Positions 18,214 through 26,702 are shown, counted from the stretch's first letter. The stretch is DNA of 64,000 bases from an uncultured Eubacteriales bacterium (GCA_934541115.1 CAKTDF010000012.1:1-64000); one strand, 5' to 3'. A program made the numbers and translations. Notes: a model not told the origin generated them from the letters alone.

Positions 18214-18684
18214 TCAGGCAAAAATATTTTTAAACTGCACGTCAACAGTACCCTTTTCAAGGGTAAGAACGGCGTAGCTCCCGCTGCAGATTGCACCGGG
18301 ATTTATGACATATATACCGGAAAGACTGTCGTAATAGCAGTTTGTGATATGTGTATGACCGTAAAGAGCAACATTGGCTCTGACGCTTTCCGCCTTTTCA
18401 ATGAGAGGCAATAGGCTCCTTTTTACGCCGACTGTGTGCCCGTGGCAGGCAATGACTGTGTTTCCCTCAACATATTTATAAGCAAAATCGTCAAGGGTAC
18501 TGAAATAATCGTTGTTGCCCCTGACGGCAACAAATTTTCTTTCCTTGTAACGAGGCATTACCCTTTCAAGGTCTTCCTCCCCGTCTCCGAGAAAAAAGAC
18601 GAGCTGACAGTCGTTTTCTCTTTCAAGGGCAACAGAAAAATTCTCCGTGCGACCGTGACTGTCGGACAAAACAAGAACGTTCAT
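18214..18684 (-). CDS. YfcE/MJ0936-type metallophosphoesterase
   Basis: This 156-residue calcineurin-like phosphodiesterase shows the metal-binding motifs in order: LSDSHG, FFLGDGEEDLE, VRGNNDYF, CHGHTVG and YGHTHI. GNND replaces the usual GNxD/H. The size fits the small YfcE/YsnB subfamily, which hydrolyses phosphodiesters in vitro with unknown physiological substrate. It leads a minus-strand operon with two trkA-type genes. Confidence 0.88.
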   Translation of the reverse strand: MNVLVLSDSHGRTENFSVALERENDCQLVFFLGDGEEDLERVMPRYKERKFVAVRGNNDYFSTLDDFAYKYVEGNTVIACHGHTVGVKRSLLPLIEKAESVRANVALYGHTHITNCYYDSLSGIYVINPGAICSGSYAVLTLEKGTVDVQFKNIFA

Positions 18685-18908
18685 TCATAACCTCCGTCTG
18701 CAAGGCATAAATATCATTGTGATTTAAAATCGGAGCAACGCTCTGCCTTTAAGCTGAGGTCGTGAGCGATTTCAAGCAGGGCAAAGGAGCAAGGCTCCTT
18801 TGGATTTTGGCGAAAAGCTTTGATTTTCCGCCAAAAGTCAAAATTGATTCCACTTTGTGGCGGGAGATATTCGCGCTACGATTATATCACTTTACGGGAG
18901 GTTTTTCA

Positions 18909-19151
18909 ATGGATAACGAAACAAATCTGAACTCTCAGAAAATCAGCGAGCTTTTTGAAAAAGCGAAGGAAAAGGAAAGACGCGGCGTGCTCGATGTCGG
19001 CGCGTTCATTGACGACAATCTTTCAGAGCAGGACGCGCAAAAACTGAAGAGCGCAATGAAAGATCCAAAGCTCATCAAAAGCATACTTTCCTCACCTCAG
19101 GCACAGAAATTTTTTGAAAGGTTTTCAAAAGGAAAAGAAGGAAACGACTGA
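18909..19151 (+). CDS. Hypothetical protein, first gene of a conserved-looking trio
   Basis: This small acidic/basic helical protein of 80 residues (starts MDNETNLNSQKISELF) has no signal peptide or membrane helix. Its helical repeats have a Lys-rich end (FFERFSKGKEGND). The start follows GGGAGG with a 10-nt spacer. A longer in-frame GTG at 18762 would run through a leader with no protein character. The stop overlaps the next start (ATGA), so translation is coupled. Unrecognised. Confidence 0.65.
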   Translation: MDNETNLNSQKISELFEKAKEKERRGVLDVGAFIDDNLSEQDAQKLKSAMKDPKLIKSILSSPQAQKFFERFSKGKEGND

Positions 19152-19516
19152 TGAACATTGAAGACATCAACATGGAGGAAATCTCTCAAATTCTATCGTC
19201 TCTTTCAGATGATGACGTTGAACAGCTCAAGGGCGTTGCCGCGTCGTTTTTTCCCGGTCAGGGAACACAAAGCGAAAATCAAAGCAAAGAAAAAAATCCG
19301 CCCGGCGAAAACGGCGAACAGCTTGACTTTGAGAGTATGAAAAAAATCATGGATATTATGAAACTTCTTAAAAGCAATGTGCGCGATCCGAGATGCGACC
19401 TGCTTTATGCACTTAAGCCGATGCTCAAAAAAGAGCGGCAGGAACGCGTTGACCAGGCGGCAAAAATGCTTCAGCTGCTGTCTGTTCTGCCAAAGCTTCG
19501 GGAACTCGGGATTTAA
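19151..19516 (+). CDS. Hypothetical protein, second gene of the trio
   Basis: This 121-residue soluble protein starts within the previous stop codon. It has an acidic N-terminal helix (MNIEDINMEEISQILSSLSD), a Gln/Lys/Glu-rich hydrophilic linker around residues 35-57, and a C-terminal helical domain. The linker is followed by MKKIMDIMKLL, then RDPRCDLLYALKPMLKKERQ and a Leu-rich end. Tight coupling implies a shared function with its neighbours. No known domain is recognised. Confidence 0.68.
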   Translation: MNIEDINMEEISQILSSLSDDDVEQLKGVAASFFPGQGTQSENQSKEKNPPGENGEQLDFESMKKIMDIMKLLKSNVRDPRCDLLYALKPMLKKERQERVDQAAKMLQLLSVLPKLRELGI

Positions 19517-19620
19517 ACATGAACCGAAGATCAAATCTTTCCACCGAAATTCAACTGAGCCGACGCTTTTTTGCTCTGCTCCGATTTAAGGCAATACCGC
19601 ACAAAGTGAGGTGAACCAAA

Positions 19621-20067
19621 ATGCAAAACTACTCTCCGCAAGAGCTTGAAAGAATGCAGAAACAGGCGATCGACCGCGTGCATGAAATGCAAAGACAGGC
19701 AAAAATGGGCGCGGCAGAGAATCGCCGCAGTATGTCGCCGGGCGCGCAGTTGCATTACACACAGCCATCGCCAAAAATGCAACCATCTGCGAATACGTCA
19801 CATAATTCACCGCCGGCGAAAGAAAAAGTACCGCCCAAAGAGCATCGCCCGCCGCACAGCGGACAAAAGCCGCTTACACCTCCTTTGCGCGAACCCGAAA
19901 AGCCGCCGACGCCTCCGCCGATAAGCCGCATTCCGAGCAGAAAGCAGGCAACGCCGTTTTTGAGCATGGACAGTGACACGGCATTGATTCTGCCGCTGAT
20001 TCTGCTGCTGCAAAAAGACGGTGCCGATGAAATGCTTATCCTCGCATTGCTGTATATCATGGCATAG
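19621..20067 (+). CDS. Hypothetical Pro-rich protein with short hydrophobic C-terminus
   Basis: This 148-residue protein has an N-terminal basic, Met/Gln-rich helix (SPQELERMQKQAIDRVHEMQ). A long Pro/Lys/Ser-rich disordered stretch spans about residues 40-115. The last ~30 residues are hydrophobic: DTALILPLILLLQKDGADEM, then LILALLYIMA. This looks like a tethered linker with a membrane hairpin. The RBS is AAAGTGAGGTG. It lies 104 nt after the second gene, probably in the same operon. No function is known to me. Confidence 0.65.
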   Translation: MQNYSPQELERMQKQAIDRVHEMQRQAKMGAAENRRSMSPGAQLHYTQPSPKMQPSANTSHNSPPAKEKVPPKEHRPPHSGQKPLTPPLREPEKPPTPPPISRIPSRKQATPFLSMDSDTALILPLILLLQKDGADEMLILALLYIMA

Positions 20068-20130
20068 GCTGAAGAGAATGCGAATATGCTGCATTGTTTA
20101 TGCAAATTGATCAATATGTTGTCACAAAGC

Positions 20131-20166
20131 AATTGCACCCGTTTGAGAACCCAAACAGGTGCAATT
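20131..20166 (+). terminator. Probable terminator of the trio
   Basis: The stem AATTGCACCCGTTT / AAACAGGTGCAATT, with one bulge and an 8-nt loop, is followed by ACTTTTG. The T run is weak. Confidence 0.55.
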
Positions 20167-20343
20167 ACTTTTGAAAAAATAATGAGGAAATGTGGAGAAA
20201 ACAGATGAGGAGAACTTTTAGAAATAACTTGGGGCACTCCTTTTCATGATCTTGTGATTTCTGTGACTCAAATATAGCAGACTTATTAAAAATGCTGAAC
20301 AACACAGGAAAAGATATATGTCGATTTCAGCGGATATGTTCAT

Positions 20344-20619
20344 TCAATTCCTTTTTCTGTGTTCACCCGGTACCGCTCCGATTTTCCCACAAAAGCACTT
20401 TACGAAATAGCCGGACTGCGAAAAGCCGATTCGGGACACAACTTTGCCGATCAGCATATCCGTATTCAAAAGCAACTGAGCCGCTTTGAAAAAACGAAAT
20501 TCAGTCTGTTCAATTTCAGTCCACCCATGTCGGCGTGATTGCAATAATATCTGAAAATTTTTATCGCATAGCAATCTGTCATCGGGATCAAAAACTTTTA
20601 AGCCCGTCACGCATGTCAC
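20344..20619 (-). pseudogene. AraC-family regulator C-terminal remnant
   Basis: This minus-strand frame of 91 codons ends in a typical AraC DNA-binding half: a helix around LLLNTDMLIGKVVSRIGFSQ followed by SGYFVKCFCGKIGAVPGEHR. This is the second helix-turn-helix and terminal signature of the family. The first helix-turn-helix and the ~150-residue sensing domain are absent, and the N-terminal 40 residues do not resemble AraC proteins. It is best read as a truncated relic at the left edge of the accessory region. Confidence 0.6.
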
Positions 20620-20839
20620 GGAGTTGGTTACTGAGATGATATTTATTCAAAAAATATTTTTGTCAAGACAAGGTGCGATACTTTAACAAGTGAAAACTCC
20701 CTTGATTTTATTAGAAAACATGCCCTTAAAAAGTTTTTGTTGCAGATGCAGATGCCACGGCTTGCATCAAATCAGGCTGATATCAAAAACTGCGAAAATG
20801 TTGCAAGCCATATTCAATTATATGTTGATAGAAAATAAG

Positions 20840-21510
20840 CCCTTGTTGAAAGCAGCGGTAAACCTCCTTATATAGCATAAAAATGACCTTTCCGATATAA
20901 TCGGCATCTTGGCGGAACACCAAAAGCGCGGCACGCCGATCACACTTGATAAGGTCAATACGGCTGTGAACAATCTTTATGGTGGTTGGGACGGTTTCCC
21001 CGAAGATTCAAAACCGTTTATCGAGGATGCACTTAAAACGACAGACTTGGAGGCTGTTTATACTTCGGTCAAAAATGATGAAACCGAGTCAAAGGATATT
21101 TTGGTCGGCTTTGAAAAAAAGTATCCAACGGTCGCAAAGGAATCAAATATACTCTGATATTTCCAGCGATGTTGCAGATAATATTGGAAAGAAAAAACGC
21201 AAAAAAGTCGAGCAAGAAGTAATTATCTCTTTGAATGCACCTCGTGCTGGAAACGTTGTTGAGTTTTTGCGTTGAATGGCAAAAAAAACAACCGTCCTTA
21301 GATGAACTCAAATCTGTCTTGGTTAAAAATGAGTACACAGATCAATTCGATGACGCAAAATTGACCTTAAAATTTGGACAAGTAAGAAGGAAAATCAGTT
21401 TATCGGAATTTTCTGGATTGATCGCTGAATATGATATAACTAGTGACTTGGAATATTATGCAGATGTCACGAATGACTGTAGAAGAAATTTACAGAGGCG
21501 AAAAGTATGA
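20840..21510 (+). pseudogene. Decayed coding remnants, unrecognised
   Basis: Protein-like sequence runs in changing frames through this stretch. A fragment near 20840 ends in ESSGKPPYIA. At 20879-21157 there is KNDLSDIIGILAEH, then TPITLDKVNTAVNNLYGGWD and a stop. After a frame change the reading continues near 21144 as DISSDVADNIGKKKRKKVEQ to a stop at 21275. At 21235-21510 there is DELKSVLVKNEYTDQFDDAK. The joins look like frameshift breaks of one or two former genes. I cannot name the family. The setting among other mobile-element debris suggests horizontally acquired origin. Confidence 0.45.
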
Positions 21511-21610
21511 TGTGATGAGCGCGGCGACGGCGGACTATCTTATGAATGGGCGTCCGACGGAGTACGACGAGCGGACTTGGCTCGGTATGCTGCTTGTAAG
21601 CATGCGCTGA
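21473..21610 (+). CDS. Small ORF of mobile-element type (45 aa)
   Basis: An ATG opens 45 codons beginning MTVEEIYRGEKYDVMSAATA and ending WLGMLLVSMR. The composition is that of a short accessory protein of the kind found in conjugative elements and prophages. The overlapping frame after it (through GDTVSGMTDNVPPSSYVRW) is also protein-like, so the original gene may have been longer and shifted. No function is recognised. Confidence 0.35.
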   Translation: MTVEEIYRGEKYDVMSAATADYLMNGRPTEYDERTWLGMLLVSMR

Positions 21611-21700
21611 TTGTAGCAGAGAAAATGAAAAGTGAGGGCGACACGGTGTCGGGTATGACCGATAACGTGCCGCCCTCTTCCTATGTGAGGTGGAATGAGT

Positions 21701-21835
21701 ATGACAACACTTGAAGATCAGTATTACGGAAACATCGCTCCGTACGAGCGGTACATAAAGTACGGCTCAAGGGAAGAAAAAATTCTGAAACTGCTTTGCC
21801 GAAAAGTCACATTTCAAGCGACTTTCCGGAATTGA
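21701..21835 (+). pseudogene. DUF6809-like accessory protein, truncated
   Basis: This 44-codon frame starts MTTLEDQYYGNIAPYERYIK and continues YGSREEKILKLLCR. It resembles the N-terminal half of small (~90 residue) proteins common in integrative elements and plasmids of gut Firmicutes. The expected C-terminal half is replaced by an unrelated short tail, so it is probably broken. It ends just before the Crp/Fnr gene's stop. Confidence 0.5.
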
Positions 21836-21861
21836 AAATTTCACGGCAAATTTAACAGCTG

Positions 21862-22524
21862 TTACACCTTCAAAATGAAATGGCTTTTGTGATAATCAAG
21901 GAGTCCGTCATTTTTCATCTTTCCCAACTCCAGCGACAGCCCGCTACGCTCAACGCCAAGATAATCCGCAAACTGCTGTCTTGAAAACGGAATATCAAAT
22001 TCATAGGCTCCAAGCCGCTGCGCTTCTGCGGAAAGATAGGACATGATCTTTGCCCTTGTGGTACGCTGTCCCATATGCGTAAGCTTTTCGTTAAACCGTA
22101 GATTTTTATCGGCAAGCTCGCTGAGGAGGTTTCGGATCACTCGGTTGTGGTGCGAGCAGGCGGACGGGCACACATTCAAAATGCGCTTTACATTCAGAAA
22201 CATTACAGTGGTGGGTGTTTCCGCTATTACGCTCACATTCAGCTTGGAAGTGGGAGCGCAGGCATAAGCGGCAGCGAAGGTCTGTCCCGGTCCGGCTTTT
22301 GAAAAGATATTTCGGTTTCCCCAAATATCTTCCTGTATAATCAGTACACTTCCCAAAAGCACAATGCCGATTGAATCTACTGTATCACCGGCTCGCAGCA
22401 CAAAGGCTTCCTTTGGAAAGTTTTCTTCTCTTGTGTCAAGACATGACAGCATGGATTTAAGCTCATTTTCGGAAATGCCGAAAAAAAGCTGAGATGATCG
22501 AAGAACGGATAAAAAATCTTTCAT
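21862..22524 (-). CDS. Crp/Fnr family transcriptional regulator
   Basis: This 220-residue regulator has an N-terminal cyclic-nucleotide-binding-type beta barrel (through VLRAGDTVDSIGIVLLGSVL). A C-terminal winged helix includes FSRQQFADYLGVERSGLSLE and ends DYHKSHFILKV. The ATG at 22524 follows AAGGGGATTTTT. The longer upstream reading is not protein-like. It diverges from a 4Fe-4S protein and an hcp start, an arrangement known for regulators of nitrosative-stress hybrid-cluster genes. Cysteines at LSCLDTR and in the middle (CAPTS, CPSAC) may allow redox or heme sensing, but this is inference. Confidence 0.87.
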   Translation of the reverse strand: MKDFLSVLRSSQLFFGISENELKSMLSCLDTREENFPKEAFVLRAGDTVDSIGIVLLGSVLIIQEDIWGNRNIFSKAGPGQTFAAAYACAPTSKLNVSVIAETPTTVMFLNVKRILNVCPSACSHHNRVIRNLLSELADKNLRFNEKLTHMGQRTTRAKIMSYLSAEAQRLGAYEFDIPFSRQQFADYLGVERSGLSLELGKMKNDGLLDYHKSHFILKV

Positions 22525-22547
22525 AAAAATCCCCTTTCGTTTAAAAT

Positions 22548-22580
22548 TCAACCGACTTGTTGATTTTATTGTATTATAAT
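22548..22580 (+). promoter_or_regulatory. Fnr-like operator and promoter of the ferredoxin gene
   Basis: An inverted repeat TCAAC-N6-GTTGA occupies 22548-22563, and a TATAAT sits at 22575-22580, about 30 bp before the start codon. No good -35 box is visible, consistent with an activator-dependent promoter. The site lies in the divergent region shared with the Crp/Fnr gene, which is the obvious candidate regulator. Confidence 0.5.
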
Positions 22581-22608
22581 ATCGCCAGAAAATCAAGGAG
22601 GTACGGTT

Positions 22609-23319
22609 ATGAAGAGAAGAATTGTTGAGATTGATCAGGAAAAATGCAACGGCTGCGGTGCCTGTGCTGCCGCTTGCCACGAGGGCGCCATCGCCATGGT
22701 GGACGGCAAGGCAAAGCTCATGCGGGACGACTACTGCGACGGTTTGGGCGACTGCCTGCCCGCTTGTCCCACCGGGGCGATCTCCTTTGTGGAACGCGAA
22801 GCTGCTGCATATAATGAACAGGCCGTACTCGCCAACAAGCAAAAAAAGATGCAGCAGGAGGGGCTGCACCTCCACGGTGGCTGCCCCGGAACACGAGCGA
22901 AAACAATTCAGTACAAAGAGCCGTCAGGCATTGAGGTCACTCCTTCTACGGTACAAAGCTGTCTTTCCCAGTGGCCGATACAAATCAAGCTTGTTCCCGT
23001 GAACGCGCCTTATTTCGACGGTGCAAAGCTGCTCATTGCCGCCGACTGCACGGCTTACGCCTACGCCGCTTTCCACGAGCGATTCATTAAGGGACATATC
23101 ACTTTGGTGGGCTGCCCGAAGCTCGACAGCATTGACTATTCCGAGAAACTTACTGAGATCATTCGCAATAACGACATCAAGAGCGTGACTATCGTGCGTA
23201 TGGAAGTTCCATGCTGCGGCGGACTGGAGTATGCAGCGAAAACCGCATTGCAAAACACTGGTAAATTCATTCCGTGGCAGGTTGTGACCATTTCCACGGA
23301 CGGAAATATACTTGATTAA
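22609..23319 (+). CDS. 4Fe-4S ferredoxin-type protein of the Hcp module
   Basis: This 236-residue iron-sulfur protein has two clusters of cysteines at the N-terminus. The first is CNGCGACAAACHEGAI (residues 13-28) and the second is CDGLGDCLPACPTGAI, with the first Cys spacing altered. A ~150-residue C-terminal domain carries further cysteines (SCLSQW, ADCTAYAY, GCPKLD, PCCGGLEY). In anaerobes this protein is encoded next to hydroxylamine reductase (Hcp) and is thought to donate electrons to it. Here the hcp start codon follows 20 nt later, but only the first codons of hcp remain. The RBS is AAGGAGG. Confidence 0.88.
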   Translation: MKRRIVEIDQEKCNGCGACAAACHEGAIAMVDGKAKLMRDDYCDGLGDCLPACPTGAISFVEREAAAYNEQAVLANKQKKMQQEGLHLHGGCPGTRAKTIQYKEPSGIEVTPSTVQSCLSQWPIQIKLVPVNAPYFDGAKLLIAADCTAYAYAAFHERFIKGHITLVGCPKLDSIDYSEKLTEIIRNNDIKSVTIVRMEVPCCGGLEYAAKTALQNTGKFIPWQVVTISTDGNILD

Positions 23320-23339
23320 ATGGAAGAGAGAAATTCAGG

Positions 23340-23408
23340 ATGGATCAAAAAATATTTTGTTTTCAGTGTGAGCAAACAGCAGGCTGCTCCGGCGGACGGA
23401 AAAATTAA
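23340..23408 (+). pseudogene. hcp: hcp (hydroxylamine reductase), first ~18 codons only
   Basis: An ATG at 23340 opens MDQKIFCFQCEQTAGCSG, the nearly invariant N-terminus of the hybrid-cluster protein, including its first cluster cysteines. After about codon 18 (position 23393) the frame departs from the family and stops at 23406. The remaining ~500 codons are missing. The gene position, 20 nt after the ferredoxin gene and downstream of a divergent Crp/Fnr gene, is the normal one for hcp. The break abuts a truncated surface-protein gene, so a deletion or rearrangement fused the two. Confidence 0.82.
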
Positions 23409-24567
23409 CTTAAAGTTTTTGCACGAATATGTGGAAGACGGTTCCGGCTGGGCAATAACCGTTTACAAGTACACAGGCTCCGATTATATTGAGTTCTACT
23501 CAACAGAAATTCACTTGGATTACAACGAAAATATTACACTTCCATATGTTGGAGCCATAAAAAATACAACATATTACATTCTGGTGGAAGGAAGAGCATA
23601 TTATCCGGCAACTGAAAGCTACACACTTGAAACCAGTTTTATTAAGTCCGATTACTATGAAAAGGAGAATAATGAATCATATGCACAAGCAACACGAATC
23701 GTACTCAACAATTCGTATGGAGGTATACTGAACAGCGGTTCTGATTGCGATTACTACAGAATAAAGCCTATTATTGACGGAAAAATTTCAGTAAAATTTA
23801 AGCATAAGTATCGTGACAGTGGCGACGGTTGGACCATCAGAACTTTCTGTTACTATGACGGAGGCTACTCGGAGCTTTCAGGCGATACTGTATGCCTCAA
23901 TTCGGACGAATCGATAGACTTTTCGATGTACGGCGCAAAAAAGGGTAGAATATATTACATCGTTGTAAGTAAACGAAGATGGCACCCTGCCATCGGAGAA
24001 AACTACACCCTTGATGTCAGATTTGACGTTCCAAAGCCTTCAAGCGTCTCGGCAAAAAGTTCAACCTCATCAATTTCCCTCTCATGGAAAAAGGTCTCCG
24101 GGGTTTCCGGTTACGAAGTTCAGATGAAGAACGGAAAAACATATAAAGCCGTTGCAGCAACTTCAAAGACAAACGCCGCCGTTAAAAAGCTCAAAACCGG
24201 AACAAAATATACTTTCAGAGTCAGAGCATACAATGTGATCTCCGGCGTAAAATATTATTCGGGCTGGACAACTTTTTCAGCCGCAACAGCCCCCGCCGCA
24301 CCGTCTCTTAAAGCAACGCCAGGAACAAAGAGCGCAACACTAAAGGCAGGAAAACAGGCGGCAACCGGATTTGAAATCTACAGAGCGAGCAGTAAAAACG
24401 GAAAGTTCAAAAAGATTGCAACCGTCAAAGGCTCATCGCTCAGCTATAAGAACAAATCACTCAAAAGCAAGAGCACCTATTACTACAAAGTCAGAGCTTA
24501 TGTCAGCGTTGACGGAGTAAAATATTACAGTGCATATTCATCTGTAAAATCAGTGAAGGCCAAGTAA
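23395..24567 (+). pseudogene. PPC/FN3 surface protein, 5'-truncated
   Basis: The frame encodes about 390 residues. It starts with the tail of one pre-peptidase C-terminal (PPC)-like beta domain (DGKINLKFLHEY). A complete PPC-like domain follows (from ENNESYAQATRIVLNN through SDCDYYRIKPIIDGKISVKF). Then come two fibronectin type III domains (from PKPSSVSAKSS; ISLSWKKVSGVSGYEVQMKN) with a Lys-rich end. No signal peptide or start belongs to it. The in-frame ATG at 23320 merely reads hcp sequence in the wrong frame. The rest of the N-terminus, including any signal peptide and enzyme domain, is lost. The original was probably an exported binding protein. Confidence 0.75.
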
Positions 24568-24580
24568 ACAACGCTTTTTC

Positions 24581-24609
24581 TCCCTCTCCGAAAACGGAGA
24601 GGGATTTTT
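24581..24609 (+). terminator. Intrinsic terminator after the PPC/FN3 gene
   Basis: The stem TCCCTCTCCG / CGGAGAGGGA with an AAAA loop is followed by TTTTTC. Confidence 0.85.
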
Positions 24610-24651
24610 CGGTCTGTCAGACATCTGTCCTTTCAAAATTCCGATTCACCC

Positions 24652-24680
24652 TTGCTAACCAACCTTAAATATGGTATAAT
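24652..24680 (+). promoter_or_regulatory. SigA promoter of the secreted hydrolase gene
   Basis: TTGCTA (24652-24657), a 17-bp spacer and TATAAT (24675-24680) lie about 65 bp before the start codon. Confidence 0.72.
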
Positions 24681-24744
24681 TTTGTCGCTTTAAATTTGGC
24701 TTTCAGCCAGAAAACACAAAATCAAAAGAAAGAAGGAAAAATTC

Positions 24745-26685
24745 ATGAAGAAAATCTTGAGCGTGCTTCTCGCTCTGGCTATGATTTTCTGCTCTGTTTC
24801 GGCTGTTTCCGCGGCGGCAGAGGACAAGAAAGTTACACCGCTCATCATTGTTCCCGGCTACAGCGCTTCGGAGCTTTATCTTGACTACGGTCTTGAAACC
24901 GAAGAGCATGTTTGGGGCGTTCAGATGAAGCCCATTATCGACAAGGTGCTCCAGCGTCTCGGCGCCCTCGGAATCAGCCTCGGCGCTCTCGGCGTGGGCG
25001 ACAAGGAGTTGCTCATCAAAACAGTGGGCGACGCTGTGCGTGAGCTTTACGGCGTACTTGCCAACAACGACGACGGAACAAGCAAGTATAACGTTACCGC
25101 CGCGTTGACCGACCCGGCAACGACCACCACAAAGTATTTTGTTGACAAATACGGCGAGGATTCCGGTATGCTCCACCTGCCGGAGATCAACTGCCACTTT
25201 GCCTCTCAGATAGGCGACGAAAACATTTTCAACGCCCACATCGATTTCAGACAGGGCGCAATCAAGTGTGCGCAGGATCTGAGAAAATATGTTGAAGCCG
25301 TTAAGGAATACACCGGCTCCGACAAAGTCAGCCTTTACGGACTCAGCCACGGCGGAATGACCGTTGGCGTTTATCTCAGCCTTTACGGCGATCTCGGCGA
25401 TATTGAATCCGCCGTTATGTTCCACCCGGCACTGCGCGGTGCATACTTCCTCAACGATATTATTTCAAGGAACATGAACATCGACTTCAAAACCGCAGTT
25501 GAATATGCACAGGTTGGCGCATTTTCAGAAACCGAGTTTGAATTCCTCATGGTTCTTCAGCGCCTCGGTCTTGTCAATGACCTTGCAAACGCGCTTGTTG
25601 ACGAGGTATTTGACGACATCGCCGGAAACTGGGGCAGCATTTGGGACTTCATGCCGCCGGAGGTTTATGAAAAATATAAGGAAATGTACCTTGACCCGGT
25701 AGCAAACGCAAAAATCATTGAAGCAAGCGACAAAATGCATTATGAAATCATGCCGAACTATGCCGAAGCTTTCAAAACGGCTCAGGCACACGGCACAAGA
25801 GTTTCAATCATCTCCGGCACCGACAGACCGATAATCACCGGAGGACAGGTCAACTCTGACGGAATTCTTGCCTGCTACTCAACCAGCGGCAGCGTTTGCG
25901 CTCCGCTTGGCGAACGTTTTGCCGACGGTTACAAAATGACAGGCACAAACTGCACCGATCCGACCCACAACCACGTTTCTCCCGCAATGACGGTTGACGC
26001 GTCATATGCATATCTCCCGGAAAACACCTGGTTCACACAGGGTCAGCTCCACGGTCAGGTCTGGTGGGACGATTATACCAAAGAGCTCTGCTCAAAGCTC
26101 CTCTTCTCAGACGAAATTGAGGACGTATACTCGAGCGAGAAGTTCCCGCAATTTGAATATTCACAGAACCCCAAAAATGAAATTCACGTTCAGTTTGACA
26201 ACGCTCCCGTCGGCTATATGTCGCAGGAAACCAGGGGCGTTTATGTCACCAATCTTTCAAAAGAATATTCCGTTAAGGTTCTCACTCTTGCCACAAAGCG
26301 CAGCAAGCTTTATTTCAACACGCTGAATGACAAGGTTCTGAAACCCGGCGAAACGGTTTATTTCGCTTTCAAGGGTGAGCTTCCCGACCTCAACGCCGCA
26401 AAGGACGAATTGACGGTCACATATATTCAGGCAGGCTCCGTTTCGGCAGTCGGAACAAAAACGTTCAGCTTCACCGTAACCGGTGGCAAGGACGTTGAAT
26501 ACAACGCAGACGAGCCATACTGTGACGCAGACCTTGCAGACCCGTTTGACGATCACATCGGCGGCAGCAAGGTTGATAAGATCTTTAGCTTCCTCGGAAT
26601 CAAAGAATTGCTTTCAAGCATTTACAACTGGCTCATGACCTATCTTGAACCGCTTTTCAAATTCATCGGTCAGGTAAGAGGCTGA
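24745..26685 (+). CDS. Secreted LCAT-like alpha/beta hydrolase
   Basis: This 646-residue exported protein has a signal peptide (basic MKKI start, hydrophobic core, cleavage after SAVSAAA). The alpha/beta hydrolase fold starts with PLIIVPGYSASELYLD, the pattern of lecithin:cholesterol acyltransferase and related lipases. The nucleophile elbow is LYGLSHGGMTVGVYL (G-x-S-x-G). Candidate Asp and His lie in IISGTDRPII and in the HGQVWWDD region. A beta-sandwich-like domain follows (about 475-590). The last ~45 residues form an aromatic amphipathic tail (LLSSIYNWLMTYLEPLFKF). The RBS is AGAAGGAA. A role in lipid or ester hydrolysis at the cell surface is inferred. Confidence 0.7.
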   Translation: MKKILSVLLALAMIFCSVSAVSAAAEDKKVTPLIIVPGYSASELYLDYGLETEEHVWGVQMKPIIDKVLQRLGALGISLGALGVGDKELLIKTVGDAVRELYGVLANNDDGTSKYNVTAALTDPATTTTKYFVDKYGEDSGMLHLPEINCHFASQIGDENIFNAHIDFRQGAIKCAQDLRKYVEAVKEYTGSDKVSLYGLSHGGMTVGVYLSLYGDLGDIESAVMFHPALRGAYFLNDIISRNMNIDFKTAVEYAQVGAFSETEFEFLMVLQRLGLVNDLANALVDEVFDDIAGNWGSIWDFMPPEVYEKYKEMYLDPVANAKIIEASDKMHYEIMPNYAEAFKTAQAHGTRVSIISGTDRPIITGGQVNSDGILACYSTSGSVCAPLGERFADGYKMTGTNCTDPTHNHVSPAMTVDASYAYLPENTWFTQGQLHGQVWWDDYTKELCSKLLFSDEIEDVYSSEKFPQFEYSQNPKNEIHVQFDNAPVGYMSQETRGVYVTNLSKEYSVKVLTLATKRSKLYFNTLNDKVLKPGETVYFAFKGELPDLNAAKDELTVTYIQAGSVSAVGTKTFSFTVTGGKDVEYNADEPYCDADLADPFDDHIGGSKVDKIFSFLGIKELLSSIYNWLMTYLEPLFKFIGQVRG

Positions 26686-26702
26686 ACATAACATAAAATC
26701 CG

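Noticed and set aside
17618..18277. 219-codon plus-strand frame opposite the trkA-type gene
   Set aside because: Antisense shadow. The minus-strand frame has clear RCK motifs.
18762..18908. GTG-initiated extension of the 80-aa protein
   Set aside because: No RBS and non-protein-like. The ATG at 18909 has GGGAGG at good distance.
22525..22875. N-terminal extension of the Crp/Fnr regulator
   Set aside because: It runs through the divergent promoter and into the ferredoxin gene. The ATG at 22524 begins the family domain.
23320..23394. Apparent natural N-terminus of the PPC/FN3 protein
   Set aside because: These bases encode the start of Hcp in another frame, so the reading is an artefact of the rearranged join.
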